Below, one piece after another: positions 25,625 to 33,710 of a stretch of 64,000 nucleotides of DNA. The notes under the pieces were generated by a model. The model ran no database searches, was not told the DNA's origin, and saw nothing but the letters and a program-made list of their open reading frames with translations. Source of the DNA: Pseudomonadota bacterium (GTDB lineage: Bacteria; Pseudomonadota; Alphaproteobacteria; Sphingomonadales; Sphingomonadaceae); the NCBI GenBank assembly GCA_023394965.1, contig JAEWZX010000030.1, positions 338,158 to 402,157 of the forward strand. Reading direction: 5' to 3'. Made by a program: the position numbers and the translations under genes. Within the stretch, counting starts at the first letter, position 1. Each line of letters opens with the position of its first letter.

Positions 25625-26598
25625 GCCAGCCTTCTTCGCGCTGCGATCCAGATGAAAACGGGCGCACCCAACAGGGAAGCGACTACACCCAGCTTGAGTT
25701 CGCTATCGGTGGGCAGCACGCGCACTCCAATGTCCGCGACCACAAGAATGAACGCTCCAAGCAGGGCTGACGGCACCAGCAACCGTGCGGGGTCGTAACG
25801 AAGAAAGGGACGCACGAGGTGCGGAGCCACAATACCCACGAAGCCGATTGATCCGGCAAGGGCGACCGCTGCACCGGTCGCCAGACCGGCACCCACGATT
25901 ACGGCCAACCGCTGTCTGCGCAGGTCCAGCCCCATCCCCTCCGCCGTTTCGTCACCCAATGCGAGCGCAGAAAGCCCCCGCCGCGATAAAAGGAGAATTG
26001 CTGCTCCGAATGCCATGAAAGGGAGGGCAAATAGCAAGTCATCGTAACTGCGGTTGTCGACGGTTCCCAGCATCCAGTTCACCATGTCAGCCAGACTGAA
26101 TGGATTGGGGGCAAGGTTCATCAACAATGCCATGACCGCGGCAGAGAAACTCGACAGGCCCACACCAATAAGGATGAGAGTAACGACCGAGCGGGTTCGG
26201 ATAGCTGCAGCCGCCACCAGCAACGTAGCCAGTAGTGCGCCCGCAACTGCTGCAAGCGGCAGAACCAATGGGCCCGCTGCAGCAAGACCGAAATACAATA
26301 CAAAAGTTGCGAACAGCGCCGCGGTTGCCGAAACCCCGAGAATGCCAGGCTCAGCCAGAGGATTTCGTAGCAATCCCTGCAAGGCTGCACCGCTCATTCC
26401 CAGCGCGGCCCCAACGAAACCGGCGGCAAGCGCGCGAGGCAGGCGGATTTGCCAGACAACCAACTGATCCCCCAAAGACGCCTGAAAAGCGAGCGCAGCA
26501 AGCACCCGATCGAACGGCAATGGCACCGATCCAAGCACGACAGAAAGCACCAGTGCAAGGACGAGCGCAGCGATCAGAAGAGGTACAACCCGTATCAT
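25621..26598 (-). CDS. btuC: Cobalamin ABC transporter permease (FecCD/BtuC family)
   Basis: Polytopic inner-membrane subunit, about 325 residues and 9-10 helices. FecCD family markers: QIRLPRALAAGFVGAALGMSG near 50-70 with LRNPLAEPGILGVS, the cytoplasmic coupling region LGDETAEGMG..L near 200, and the end GFVGIVAPHLVRPFL..DPARLLVPSAL. Start ATG 26598 (MIRVVPLLIAA) overlaps the btuF stop; an open stretch further upstream lies within btuF. Confidence 0.92.
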   Translation of the reverse strand: MIRVVPLLIAALVLALVLSVVLGSVPLPFDRVLAALAFQASLGDQLVVWQIRLPRALAAGFVGAALGMSGAALQGLLRNPLAEPGILGVSATAALFATFVLYFGLAAAGPLVLPLAAVAGALLATLLVAAAAIRTRSVVTLILIGVGLSSFSAAVMALLMNLAPNPFSLADMVNWMLGTVDNRSYDDLLFALPFMAFGAAILLLSRRGLSALALGDETAEGMGLDLRRQRLAVIVGAGLATGAAVALAGSIGFVGIVAPHLVRPFLRYDPARLLVPSALLGAFILVVADIGVRVLPTDSELKLGVVASLLGAPVFIWIAARRRLA

Positions 26599-27425
26599 GA
26601 CAGCTTTTCTCCGGCTTCTACCAAGGCCTCCACCGCATCCAGCAAAAACCATCCGCCACAGGACGTCCACGCCCCATCGAGCGCCACCACCGGCAGTTCA
26701 CTCAGTTGTTTGCGGGCAACCGGATGGCGCGCTGCGCTCCAGTTATCGACGTGATTGGTAGCGCTGTCGAAAAAAGCCGCCGCGATTAGGTCTGGGTGGT
26801 CGTAAGCCAGCCGTTCCAGCGGCAAGGGGTTCCATCCGGGCCGGTTCTGAAAATTTTCCAGTCCAGCTGCATGGAACAGTTCATGCACAAGGGTGCCCTC
26901 CCCTGCTGTCACACCCGAGGGTGTCATATAGAGAACCCGACGGGGTGGTCCTTCGCGCTCGGCCAGCACAGCCAATCTGCGGTCCATATCGGCAACGAGC
27001 TCGGCTGCTCTATCTGGTTTACCGAGTTCGCTCCCCACTCGGAGTACTTCAGCACGAACATCCGCGATCGATTGCGGGAAGCCCAGTTGCACCACCGGCA
27101 CGCCCGGTTTTTCCATGAAGCTGGCCACATCGTGCCCTCCACCATATGTCCGCACAACCAGATCTGGCTGGAGCGCCAACACATCTGCAGTGCGCGGGCG
27201 GACAGTGGGAATTCCCGCTGCCGCCGTACGCATGTAGGAAAAGCGCTTTTCCGCATCGGGCGATAACGCAAGGATATCCTCGCGATCCGCGAACTTGAGC
27301 ACATACTGATCGGCGCAATAATCGAGGCTGACGATCCGTCGCGGCGCATCCACGCGCCCCTCCGATGGCTGCGAACAGGCATTTAACGCGAGGCAAGCCA
27401 GCGCCGCGAGGATTCGTCCAACCAT
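26595..27425 (-). CDS. btuF: Cobalamin substrate-binding lipoprotein (BtuF type)
   Basis: Periplasmic binding protein of the helical-backbone class. The 276-residue product has a lipoprotein signal with lipobox LNAC at residues 14-17, then RRIVSLDYCADQYVLKF, a feature of BtuF/FepB-type proteins, PDLVVRTYGGG near 90, and the C-terminal WTSCGGWFLLDAVEAL. The conserved acidic/tryptophan pattern that contacts BtuC is not analysed further. Four bases upstream of btuC overlap and four bases downstream of btuB, so one transcription unit. Confidence 0.88.
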   Translation of the reverse strand: MVGRILAALACLALNACSQPSEGRVDAPRRIVSLDYCADQYVLKFADREDILALSPDAEKRFSYMRTAAAGIPTVRPRTADVLALQPDLVVRTYGGGHDVASFMEKPGVPVVQLGFPQSIADVRAEVLRVGSELGKPDRAAELVADMDRRLAVLAEREGPPRRVLYMTPSGVTAGEGTLVHELFHAAGLENFQNRPGWNPLPLERLAYDHPDLIAAAFFDSATNHVDNWSAARHPVARKQLSELPVVALDGAWTSCGGWFLLDAVEALVEAGEKLS

Positions 27426-27428
27426 CTG

Positions 27429-29327
27429 TTACAGCCGGTAGCGCACACCGCCGAATGCCGCGCGACCCTGCTGGCCATAGCGAAACACGGTTTCATATTC
27501 CTCGTCGAACAGGTTTTCGATCCGTCCGAAGATTTCGATATTGTCAGTGACACCGTAGCTGGCACGCACGTCGGTCACGACGTAGCCTTCAAGGCGGCGT
27601 GAATTGCTTGCATTGTCAAAGCTATCGCCAACCACCAGCACCGTCGCACCAATGCCAATGCCGTTCTTCATGCGATAGTCGACGACCAAGCTGACCTTGT
27701 CGTCCGCGCGCCGCGCAAGCCGGTTGCCTGTGGTTTCGTCTATCGCCTTGATGTTCGTGTAGTTCAGCGAGACATCGAAGCCATCAACCGGGCGCAGCGC
27801 CAGCCCCAGTTCCCACCCTTTGGCAGAGGCAAGTTCCGTGTTTTCGTAGAATCCGAAAGGCGCGGTGTCAGTCGAGACGAATCCGATCAAGTTCGTTGAA
27901 TCGCGTTCAAAATAAGTCACGCCGATCTGCGCACGTCGGTCGAGGAAGCTCTGCGTTACCCCAACATCCCAACTTTCCGCTTCTTCCGGCTGGAGATCGG
28001 CATTCCCGTAGATGCTGTAAATCTGATAAAGCGAGGGAGCTTTGAATCCTTCCCCATAGCTTGCCCGGAAAACGGTATTCCCGGCATTGGGCGAATAGGC
28101 ACCACTCGCAGCAAACGTGGTCGCATCGCCGAAGGTCTCGTGATCATCGTAGCGAACGCCGCCCGTCAAAGAGAGACCTGAAAAAGGGGTCAGATTGATC
28201 TGCGCATAGGTGCTGTTGATCCAAACATCGGCCTCGCTTGGACTGCCACCATTGCTCGAACTGCTAAACTCGGATTCTTCCCTTTCGGCTCCGAACACCA
28301 GTTCCAGAAAACCAGCTGCATCAAATACACCCTGATATTCGAAGCGCCGATTTTTACCGTTGGCATCAAAAGTTTCGGTGTCCGTATCGAAATTGAAATT
28401 GCGACGGCCGATATTGGTATAGGCAAAACCAAGGCGGTTGCGGAAACGGCCATCCAGCAAACTGGCATTCAGCCCTGCATATCCCACGAAATCGGTGCGA
28501 TAGGATACTTCGTCCAAATCCCCAAAGACGTAATCAGGTGGCGCAAAACCATCGATGTCCACCTCGCCATCGGCATAGAAGGCCCGAAGATCTACAGAGA
28601 CATTTTTGCCTAAAGCAACATCAAGTTTGCCATTTAAACCGAAGCTTTCGAAGCCATCTTTCTCGATCCCGCCCCTAGCCTCGCTGAAAGCGGATATCCC
28701 GTCTGTTCGTAGATAGGTCGCCCCCACGCTCGCGCCGACTGGACCGAACCGACCCGATATATTGCCCACCAGTTCTGCCGTATCACGCGCGCCATATTCA
28801 GCGCGGGCAAATGCAGCCAGATTGTCGGTCGGCTCTCGGGTGATAAGGTTAACTACGCCCCCGATAGCCTGGCTGCCGTAGAGCACACTCTGTGATCCAC
28901 GCACCACTTCGACGCGCGCGATATTACCCACCAACATCGGCCCAAAATTGAAGCCGCCACCAGTTGACGCCGGATCGTTCAGTTTGACCCCATCGATTAG
29001 AACAACCGTCTGATCACTCTCAGCTCCTCGAATGGATACACCAGCATTCGTGCCGATCCCTCCATTGCGGTTGAAAGTAATACCCGGAACGGTGCGCAAA
29101 ATATCCAGCACGTCACTTGGCTGGCGGTTCACGATCTCCTCTTCGCCGATCACACTGACCGATTCACCCACTTGGCTGATCGCCCGCTCGGTTCGGTTTG
29201 CGGTGACAACAATGGTGTCGGAAATGGATTCCCCGTTGCTGGAAATATCGCTCGTCTGAGCGAAGGCATTCGTCGAATACATCGCCGTGGCCATCGCCGC
29301 GACGGACAAATAAGATACGGTTTTCAT
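27429..29327 (-). CDS. btuB: TonB-dependent cobalamin receptor
   Basis: Outer-membrane importer for B12 or cobinamides. The 632-residue protein starts MKTVSYLSVAAMATAM at 29327, signal peptide ending NAFA; a slightly earlier start at 29339 lacks a good site. SDTIVVTANRTERAI holds the TonB box; the plug has VSIRGAESDQTVVLIDGVKLNDP and VVRGSQSVLYGSQAIGGVVNLIT, close to BtuB. The barrel ends with an aromatic-rich strand (FGGVRYRL). The riboswitch immediately upstream supports cobalamin as ligand. First gene of the btuB-btuF-btuC-btuD-cobQ-cbiB-cobD operon. Confidence 0.93.
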   Translation of the reverse strand: MKTVSYLSVAAMATAMYSTNAFAQTSDISSNGESISDTIVVTANRTERAISQVGESVSVIGEEEIVNRQPSDVLDILRTVPGITFNRNGGIGTNAGVSIRGAESDQTVVLIDGVKLNDPASTGGGFNFGPMLVGNIARVEVVRGSQSVLYGSQAIGGVVNLITREPTDNLAAFARAEYGARDTAELVGNISGRFGPVGASVGATYLRTDGISAFSEARGGIEKDGFESFGLNGKLDVALGKNVSVDLRAFYADGEVDIDGFAPPDYVFGDLDEVSYRTDFVGYAGLNASLLDGRFRNRLGFAYTNIGRRNFNFDTDTETFDANGKNRRFEYQGVFDAAGFLELVFGAEREESEFSSSSNGGSPSEADVWINSTYAQINLTPFSGLSLTGGVRYDDHETFGDATTFAASGAYSPNAGNTVFRASYGEGFKAPSLYQIYSIYGNADLQPEEAESWDVGVTQSFLDRRAQIGVTYFERDSTNLIGFVSTDTAPFGFYENTELASAKGWELGLALRPVDGFDVSLNYTNIKAIDETTGNRLARRADDKVSLVVDYRMKNGIGIGATVLVVGDSFDNASNSRRLEGYVVTDVRASYGVTDNIEIFGRIENLFDEEYETVFRYGQQGRAAFGGVRYRL

Positions 29328-29499
29328 AGCAGTATCCAAAGCTTGCTCACGCAGGGGTCCCGGTGCCCGCGTGGTCTTAATCGACAGATGGCCCGCCGTG
29401 GCTCTCAGAGCGCCACGACACCGGTAACCGGCCTGGCTGTCGCTACTTCGGAAAAGAACTTTCCTGTCCCAGTGGGCTGGACCCGGCCCCGGACGAACG

Positions 29500-29685
29500 A
29501 CGCGACGGCAGGTCTCCTGGCTTGCCGATCATCGCCTTCGAACCGTCTTCCCGGCGTTACCCTTGCGGGCTTTGCCAGTGACACAGGTGGCTCGGGGCTC
29601 CCAGCTCACAGTTGCGGGCACAGCGCCGGTCTTTAACCGGCTTCCCTCTTAGCTTCAGGCGATTTCGCACCTGCAGCACCGTCTG
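29500..29685 (-). promoter_or_regulatory. Cobalamin riboswitch
   Basis: Reading the minus strand, the conserved core elements appear in order: GGTGC near 29680, GAGGGAAGCCGGT near 29650, GCCCGCAACTGTGAG near 29610-29625, and the B12 box GCCAGGAGACCTGCC (29507-29521). This is the classical AdoCbl aptamer. It begins about 50 bases after the cobO stop and ends about 170 bases before btuB, so it should repress btuB and the genes after it when adenosylcobalamin is plentiful. Confidence 0.95.
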
Positions 29686-29731
29686 GGCGCCCCAATGCTC
29701 ACCCCGGGCAGTGCTGTCAATCCTCCCGCAG

Positions 29732-30337
29732 CTAGAAGTCGATTCCCTGCTGCGCTCGAATGCCCGCGTGATATGCGTGCTTGATCTCGGTCATTTCGGT
29801 GACGGTGTCAGCATAATCCATCAGTTCCGGCTTAGCATTCCGTCCGGTGAGTATAATACGCGTCCCCTGCCTGCGTTCGAGCACATCGATCACCGCGCCG
29901 GTCGTGAGATAATCGTAGCGCAGGGCAATATTTATCTCGTCGAGTACCACCAGAGAATACTCGCCGCCCGCAATCAATTCGCCTGCCTTGGCCAAAGCAC
30001 TTTCAGCTGCTTCGATATCACGGTTTCTGTCCTGTGTGTCCCAGGTGAACCCGTCACCCATAACATGCCAATCCACAAGATCGGGAAAGCGCTCGAAGAA
30101 TTTCTTCTCACCCGTCTTCCATTTCCCCTTGATGAATTGCACCACTGCAATCCTCTGTCCCCACCCGAGCGCCCGAGCGATGACACCAAAGGCAGAGCTG
30201 GATTTTCCTTTTCCATCACCCGTGTGGACGAGGACGAGACCACGCTCCGGATCCTTCAACTCACGCCGTCGCTTGGCCTGTGCGGCCTGCAACTGCTTCA
30301 TCTTAGCCTTGTGCGCTTTGGTGTCGATGTCACTCAT
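29732..30337 (-). CDS. cobO: Cob(I)yrinic acid a,c-diamide adenosyltransferase
   Basis: Adds the upper 5'-deoxyadenosyl ligand to reduced corrinoids (CobO/BtuR/CobA family). The 201-residue enzyme has the P-loop HTGDGKGKSSSAFG near 39-52, VVQFIKGKW near 65, GFTWDTQD, LVVLDEINIALRYDYL near 130, and LTGRNAKPELMDYAD. Start overlaps cobC by four bases. Last gene of the cobT-cobS-cobC-cobO unit. Confidence 0.95.
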   Translation of the reverse strand: MSDIDTKAHKAKMKQLQAAQAKRRRELKDPERGLVLVHTGDGKGKSSSAFGVIARALGWGQRIAVVQFIKGKWKTGEKKFFERFPDLVDWHVMGDGFTWDTQDRNRDIEAAESALAKAGELIAGGEYSLVVLDEINIALRYDYLTTGAVIDVLERRQGTRIILTGRNAKPELMDYADTVTEMTEIKHAYHAGIRAQQGIDF

Positions 30338-30867
30338 ACTGTCTCTTTAGGCTCAACTACGAGGAACTTGCCGAAGCCAAGCTCCATTTCAAAGGGGTCC
30401 GGTAGGCCGAGAACCGCAGCAGCACATCGAACCACCCCAAGATGCGTTACTGCCAGCACATGACCTTCGGACTTTGGCAAATCATTCAAGTAACTGCGCA
30501 CGCGCTCCATCATCTGCGCAACACTCTCCCCACCGTGCGGACGGGCACCCTCGACATCTTTCGCCCAAGCATCGATCTCGTATCGGGGAATATCATCCCA
30601 CTTCCGCATTTCCCAGCACCCGAAGTCGATCTCCATAAGCCGTCGATCGGTATGAATAGGCAGATTGAGTGTCGAAGATATCTGTGCTGCAAGCGACCGG
30701 CATCGCCCGAGCGGGCTTGTGTCGAGCCGCAAGATGGGCCGCGGTATTCCAGCAAGAAGTTGGCAAACCTTTGCATTGTCGAGAACCGCCGAGGGGACAT
30801 CCGTCTGACCATAGCATATTCCGGAAGCAACCTGCAGCTTCCCATGACGCACGAAGATCAGAGCCAC
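30334..30867 (-). CDS. cobC: Histidine phosphatase, probable alpha-ribazole phosphatase
   Basis: Expected to remove the 5'-phosphate from alpha-ribazole phosphate or adenosylcobalamin phosphate. The 177-residue protein has the phosphohistidine motif FVRHGK at residues 5-10, YGQTDVP, MEIDFGCWE near 88, GGESVAQMMERV near 116, and the second histidine in AVTHLGVVRCA. The general family is certain; the substrate comes from its place between cobS and cobO. It overlaps cobS by ten bases. Confidence 0.87.
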   Translation of the reverse strand: MALIFVRHGKLQVASGICYGQTDVPSAVLDNAKVCQLLAGIPRPILRLDTSPLGRCRSLAAQISSTLNLPIHTDRRLMEIDFGCWEMRKWDDIPRYEIDAWAKDVEGARPHGGESVAQMMERVRSYLNDLPKSEGHVLAVTHLGVVRCAAAVLGLPDPFEMELGFGKFLVVEPKETV

Positions 30868-31610
30868 GTGAGTATCCCAAGATAGAAACAGACTTCACTG
30901 ATTTGCTGTACCGCGCCCAGACAGTCGCCAGTGTAACCGCGAAGTTTGCGCTCAAAGAGCAGCCTTGTGGCGGCGTGTCCGATGGCGAGCGCCACACAAG
31001 CAAAAGACATCGCGCCAACTCCCAGTGCCATACTAAAAAAGCCAATCGCGACCACTCCGGTCAATACGGCAAGGGTCAAGGCCCCCTTCCGGATTCCCTT
31101 CGCCACTGGCTTGGCGATCCCCTCGGCACGGGCATATTTTCCAGTTGCAATCACAACTACCGCCGAGAGACGCGAAACACCGTGGGCCACCGGCAATGCG
31201 ATAAGTGCCCACGACAGCGGCATTTGTGAAAGAGCGGAGATCTTCAACAACAGGACGGAAAATAGCGCCACGGCGCCGAAAGTGCCGAGGCGGCTGTCCC
31301 GCATAATTTCCATCATCCGTTCTGCGGAAAATGCACCGAGACCATCGAACAGGTCGGCGAGACCATCCTCGTGAAATGCGCCGGTTGCGAATATAGTGGA
31401 TGCGGTGCCGAAAATTGCCGCGATGACGGCGCCGCCAATGGCCCAGCCTATTGCAAATGCTGCCGCTCCAATTGCGCCGATCATAATGCCGACCAATGGA
31501 TAAAACCCGGGCGCTGCCTCGAAATCGCGATCGTCAAGCGGCATGGTCGGCAAAGGAATGCGCGTGAGGAACAGCCACGCAGCGACGAGTGCTTTGAACG
31601 GGCGATTCAT
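30858..31610 (-). CDS. cobS: Adenosylcobinamide-GDP ribazoletransferase (cobalamin synthase)
   Basis: Integral membrane enzyme joining adenosylcobinamide-GDP with alpha-ribazole (phosphate). The 250-residue protein has FYPLVGIMIGAIGAAAF near 33, the acidic metal site in FHEDGLADLFDGLGAF near 80, and RDSRLGTFGAVALF near 106, with about six hydrophobic helices. Overlaps cobT by four bases upstream and cobC downstream. Confidence 0.95.
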   Translation of the reverse strand: MNRPFKALVAAWLFLTRIPLPTMPLDDRDFEAAPGFYPLVGIMIGAIGAAAFAIGWAIGGAVIAAIFGTASTIFATGAFHEDGLADLFDGLGAFSAERMMEIMRDSRLGTFGAVALFSVLLLKISALSQMPLSWALIALPVAHGVSRLSAVVVIATGKYARAEGIAKPVAKGIRKGALTLAVLTGVVAIGFFSMALGVGAMSFACVALAIGHAATRLLFERKLRGYTGDCLGAVQQISEVCFYLGILTWL

Positions 31611-32605
31611 ATATCTTCGGATGAGCCGGACACACCGGCCTGCGAAAAGCTCGCCATCCCGAATAGCGACAAAGCGGCGCGGATGAGCGGCACGGCCAAC
31701 AGAGCACCCGTGCCCTCGCCCAACCGCATGTCCAGCGCGACCAGAGGGTCAGCGCCGAGCCAATCGAGAAGTGCCTGATGGCCGTGCTCGGCCGATCGAT
31801 GCGCATATACGAAAGCATGTTCGCAGCCGGGCTCGATCGCCCGAGCCAGTGCCGCAGCCGCAGTTGCAATAAATCCGTCGACAACAACCAGTTTGCCTGC
31901 CTGCCCGGCACCGATCATTGCACCTGCCATTGTGCCGATCTCAAATCCACCAACCTCAGCCAGAGCAGCCATGGGAGACAGCGCACCGGTTCGTGCCGCG
32001 GCCGCCTCGAGAATCTCACGTTTGCGGGAGAGGCCGGCATCGTCCAGTCCCGTCCCCCGGCCGACCAGTTCCGCCACCGACAATCCGCTCACCTTGTGCG
32101 CGAGCAATGTCGCCGAAGACGTATTGCCGATCCCCATTTCGCCGAAACAGGCAATTGCGCAGTCGAGATGCGCGGCATAATCTTTTCCCTGCTCGACCGC
32201 ACGGTTAGCCAGCTGCGCTGACATCGCCGGCCCTACCGAGCTATCGGCAGTTCCTGCACCCAATGCCATGTCTATCAATCCCCCCCGTTGTGAAAGCGGA
32301 TGCGCAATCCCACAATCGACCACGATCACCGGCACCCCGAATTGCACCGCAATAGCGTTCGCCGCCGCCCCCCCGGCAAGGAAGTTGGCGACCATCTGCC
32401 CGGTCACCTCTTGCGGAAAGGATGAAACACCTCGGGTTGCGATGCCATGGTCGGCCGCGAAAATGGTGAGCGATGCGGAAGCTTTGCCCGGATCGGTAGC
32501 GCCGGTGATAGTTGCCGCCTGCACCGCAAGAGATTCCAGGCGCCCCAGAGAATGCAGGGGCTTGGTCTTGAGGTCGAGTTGGTCTTGTAGATAGGCGGGG
32601 GTCAT
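31607..32605 (-). CDS. cobT: Nicotinate-nucleotide-dimethylbenzimidazole phosphoribosyltransferase
   Basis: Makes alpha-ribazole phosphate, the lower-ligand precursor. The 332-residue enzyme contains KPLHSLGRLESLAVQ near 15, AADHGIATRGVSSFPQEVT near 53, GEMGIGNTSSATLL near 158 (phosphate-binding) and the C-terminal MRLGEGTGALLAVPLI with the catalytic glutamate. Start ATG 32605 (MTPAYLQDQL); the frame stays open upstream to 32800 but that part is non-coding leader. First gene of the minus-strand late-assembly unit. Confidence 0.94.
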   Translation of the reverse strand: MTPAYLQDQLDLKTKPLHSLGRLESLAVQAATITGATDPGKASASLTIFAADHGIATRGVSSFPQEVTGQMVANFLAGGAAANAIAVQFGVPVIVVDCGIAHPLSQRGGLIDMALGAGTADSSVGPAMSAQLANRAVEQGKDYAAHLDCAIACFGEMGIGNTSSATLLAHKVSGLSVAELVGRGTGLDDAGLSRKREILEAAAARTGALSPMAALAEVGGFEIGTMAGAMIGAGQAGKLVVVDGFIATAAAALARAIEPGCEHAFVYAHRSAEHGHQALLDWLGADPLVALDMRLGEGTGALLAVPLIRAALSLFGMASFSQAGVSGSSEDI

Positions 32606-32813
32606 ATTCGTGGCGCCTCTATCGAATACGATCGAGGTTTGAAATGCTGCACGTAAATTCGTGCTGCGGCTGCCATGTCGCCCGCATCGCTTCCTATACA
32701 ACACTTCCTGGCATGAAACTCGAATTGCAGGCTTCGCCGCTATGCGGGTGAGTGCGGCAACCACAGGCAGTATCTCTTCGCCCCCGTAGGCAGCACTCAC
32801 TCTCTCTGACTAC

Positions 32814-32843
32814 TTGACTGACTAAAAATATAGTTATAACTAT
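32814..32843 (+). promoter_or_regulatory. Promoter with TetR-type palindrome before the 32.9-36.6 kb operon
   Basis: TTGACT (32814-32819) is a likely -35. The perfect palindrome ATAGTTATAACTAT (32830-32843) overlaps the expected -10 region (TATAAC or TAACTA), with a GACTA half-site upstream at 32820-32824. The 12-base core TAGTT-AT-AACTA recurs before the TonB receptor at 37.4 kb, next to the TetR gene. Confidence 0.65.
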
Positions 32844-32867
32844 CCTATATTCAGGAGGCAGATGAAC

Positions 32868-33668
32868 ATGATCAAGCCGCGCGATATTCGTTTTCCGCAC
32901 GACGATGGGTTGGGGACAGACTGGAATGGCGGGGACTGGTTTCGCACTGCTTTCTTCAACGCCATGTCGATCCTATTTCCCTATGGTGAAAAGTCGTTCA
33001 TCGATTCCGTTCGGGCTAATCAGCACATGGTCACCGAGACGGGACTGAAAGCCGCGGTTCGCGGTTTTATGGCGCAGGAATACGTCCATCGCCGTGAGCA
33101 TCAGCGGTTCAACGAGCGGCTTTGCGCCAGCCGTGGTTACGATCTGGAGTGGCTCGAAGCGGCAATTCGCGGAGATTCCGAAGAGCTCGAAAAGCTTGAT
33201 CCGCTGTTCTGGCTAGCGACCACGGTGGCCTACGAACACCTCACTGCCACTATCGCCGGTTGCCTTTTAGACCGCGCAGACTGGCTCGCTGGAGCCGATG
33301 TCGGGGTGGCCAAAGTCTGGCGCTGGCATGCGATCGAGGAAATCGAACACAAGAGCGTGGCCTTTGATGTCTATCGCGCCGCAGGAGGTACCCACGCCAT
33401 GTTACGCAAAGCAATGGTGCTGATGAGCATGGAATTCCTGTTCCGCTTTCAGGCGCGCAGCCTGTGGCATATGTATTGCCGTGATCACCCCCCGCTTGGC
33501 CGGACGCTGCGACAGGCCTGGAGCTTCCTATTCGGCAAGGGCGGACTGATCCGCGGTAACTGGCGCCATTACTGGGCCTTTTTTCGCAGGGACTTTCATC
33601 CCGATGACATCGACGACGTCGCGCTGCTTGAGCGTGCGATCGCATCGGAAGGCTTGGCCCACGCCTGA
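32868..33668 (+). CDS. Metal-dependent hydrolase of PF10118 type (ferritin-like)
   Basis: Alpha-helical protein of an uncharacterised family annotated as metal-dependent hydrolase; relatives have been linked to lipid or xenobiotic metabolism without firm biochemistry. Helix motifs with metal-binding character are AQEYVHRREHQRFN near residue 70, TVAYEHLTA near 120 and WHAIEEIEHKSVAFDVY near 153, a di-metal arrangement reminiscent of ferritin-like enzymes. ATG 32868 lies 9 bases after AGGAGG; the ATG at 32862 is only 3 bases from it, so the later one is preferred. First gene of a four-gene plus-strand operon with a TetR-type operator at its promoter. Confidence 0.78.
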   Translation: MIKPRDIRFPHDDGLGTDWNGGDWFRTAFFNAMSILFPYGEKSFIDSVRANQHMVTETGLKAAVRGFMAQEYVHRREHQRFNERLCASRGYDLEWLEAAIRGDSEELEKLDPLFWLATTVAYEHLTATIAGCLLDRADWLAGADVGVAKVWRWHAIEEIEHKSVAFDVYRAAGGTHAMLRKAMVLMSMEFLFRFQARSLWHMYCRDHPPLGRTLRQAWSFLFGKGGLIRGNWRHYWAFFRRDFHPDDIDDVALLERAIASEGLAHA

Positions 33669-33710
33669 TACGAAAAGTTGGCGAACAAATCGATTTAGGG
33701 AGAGGATAGA

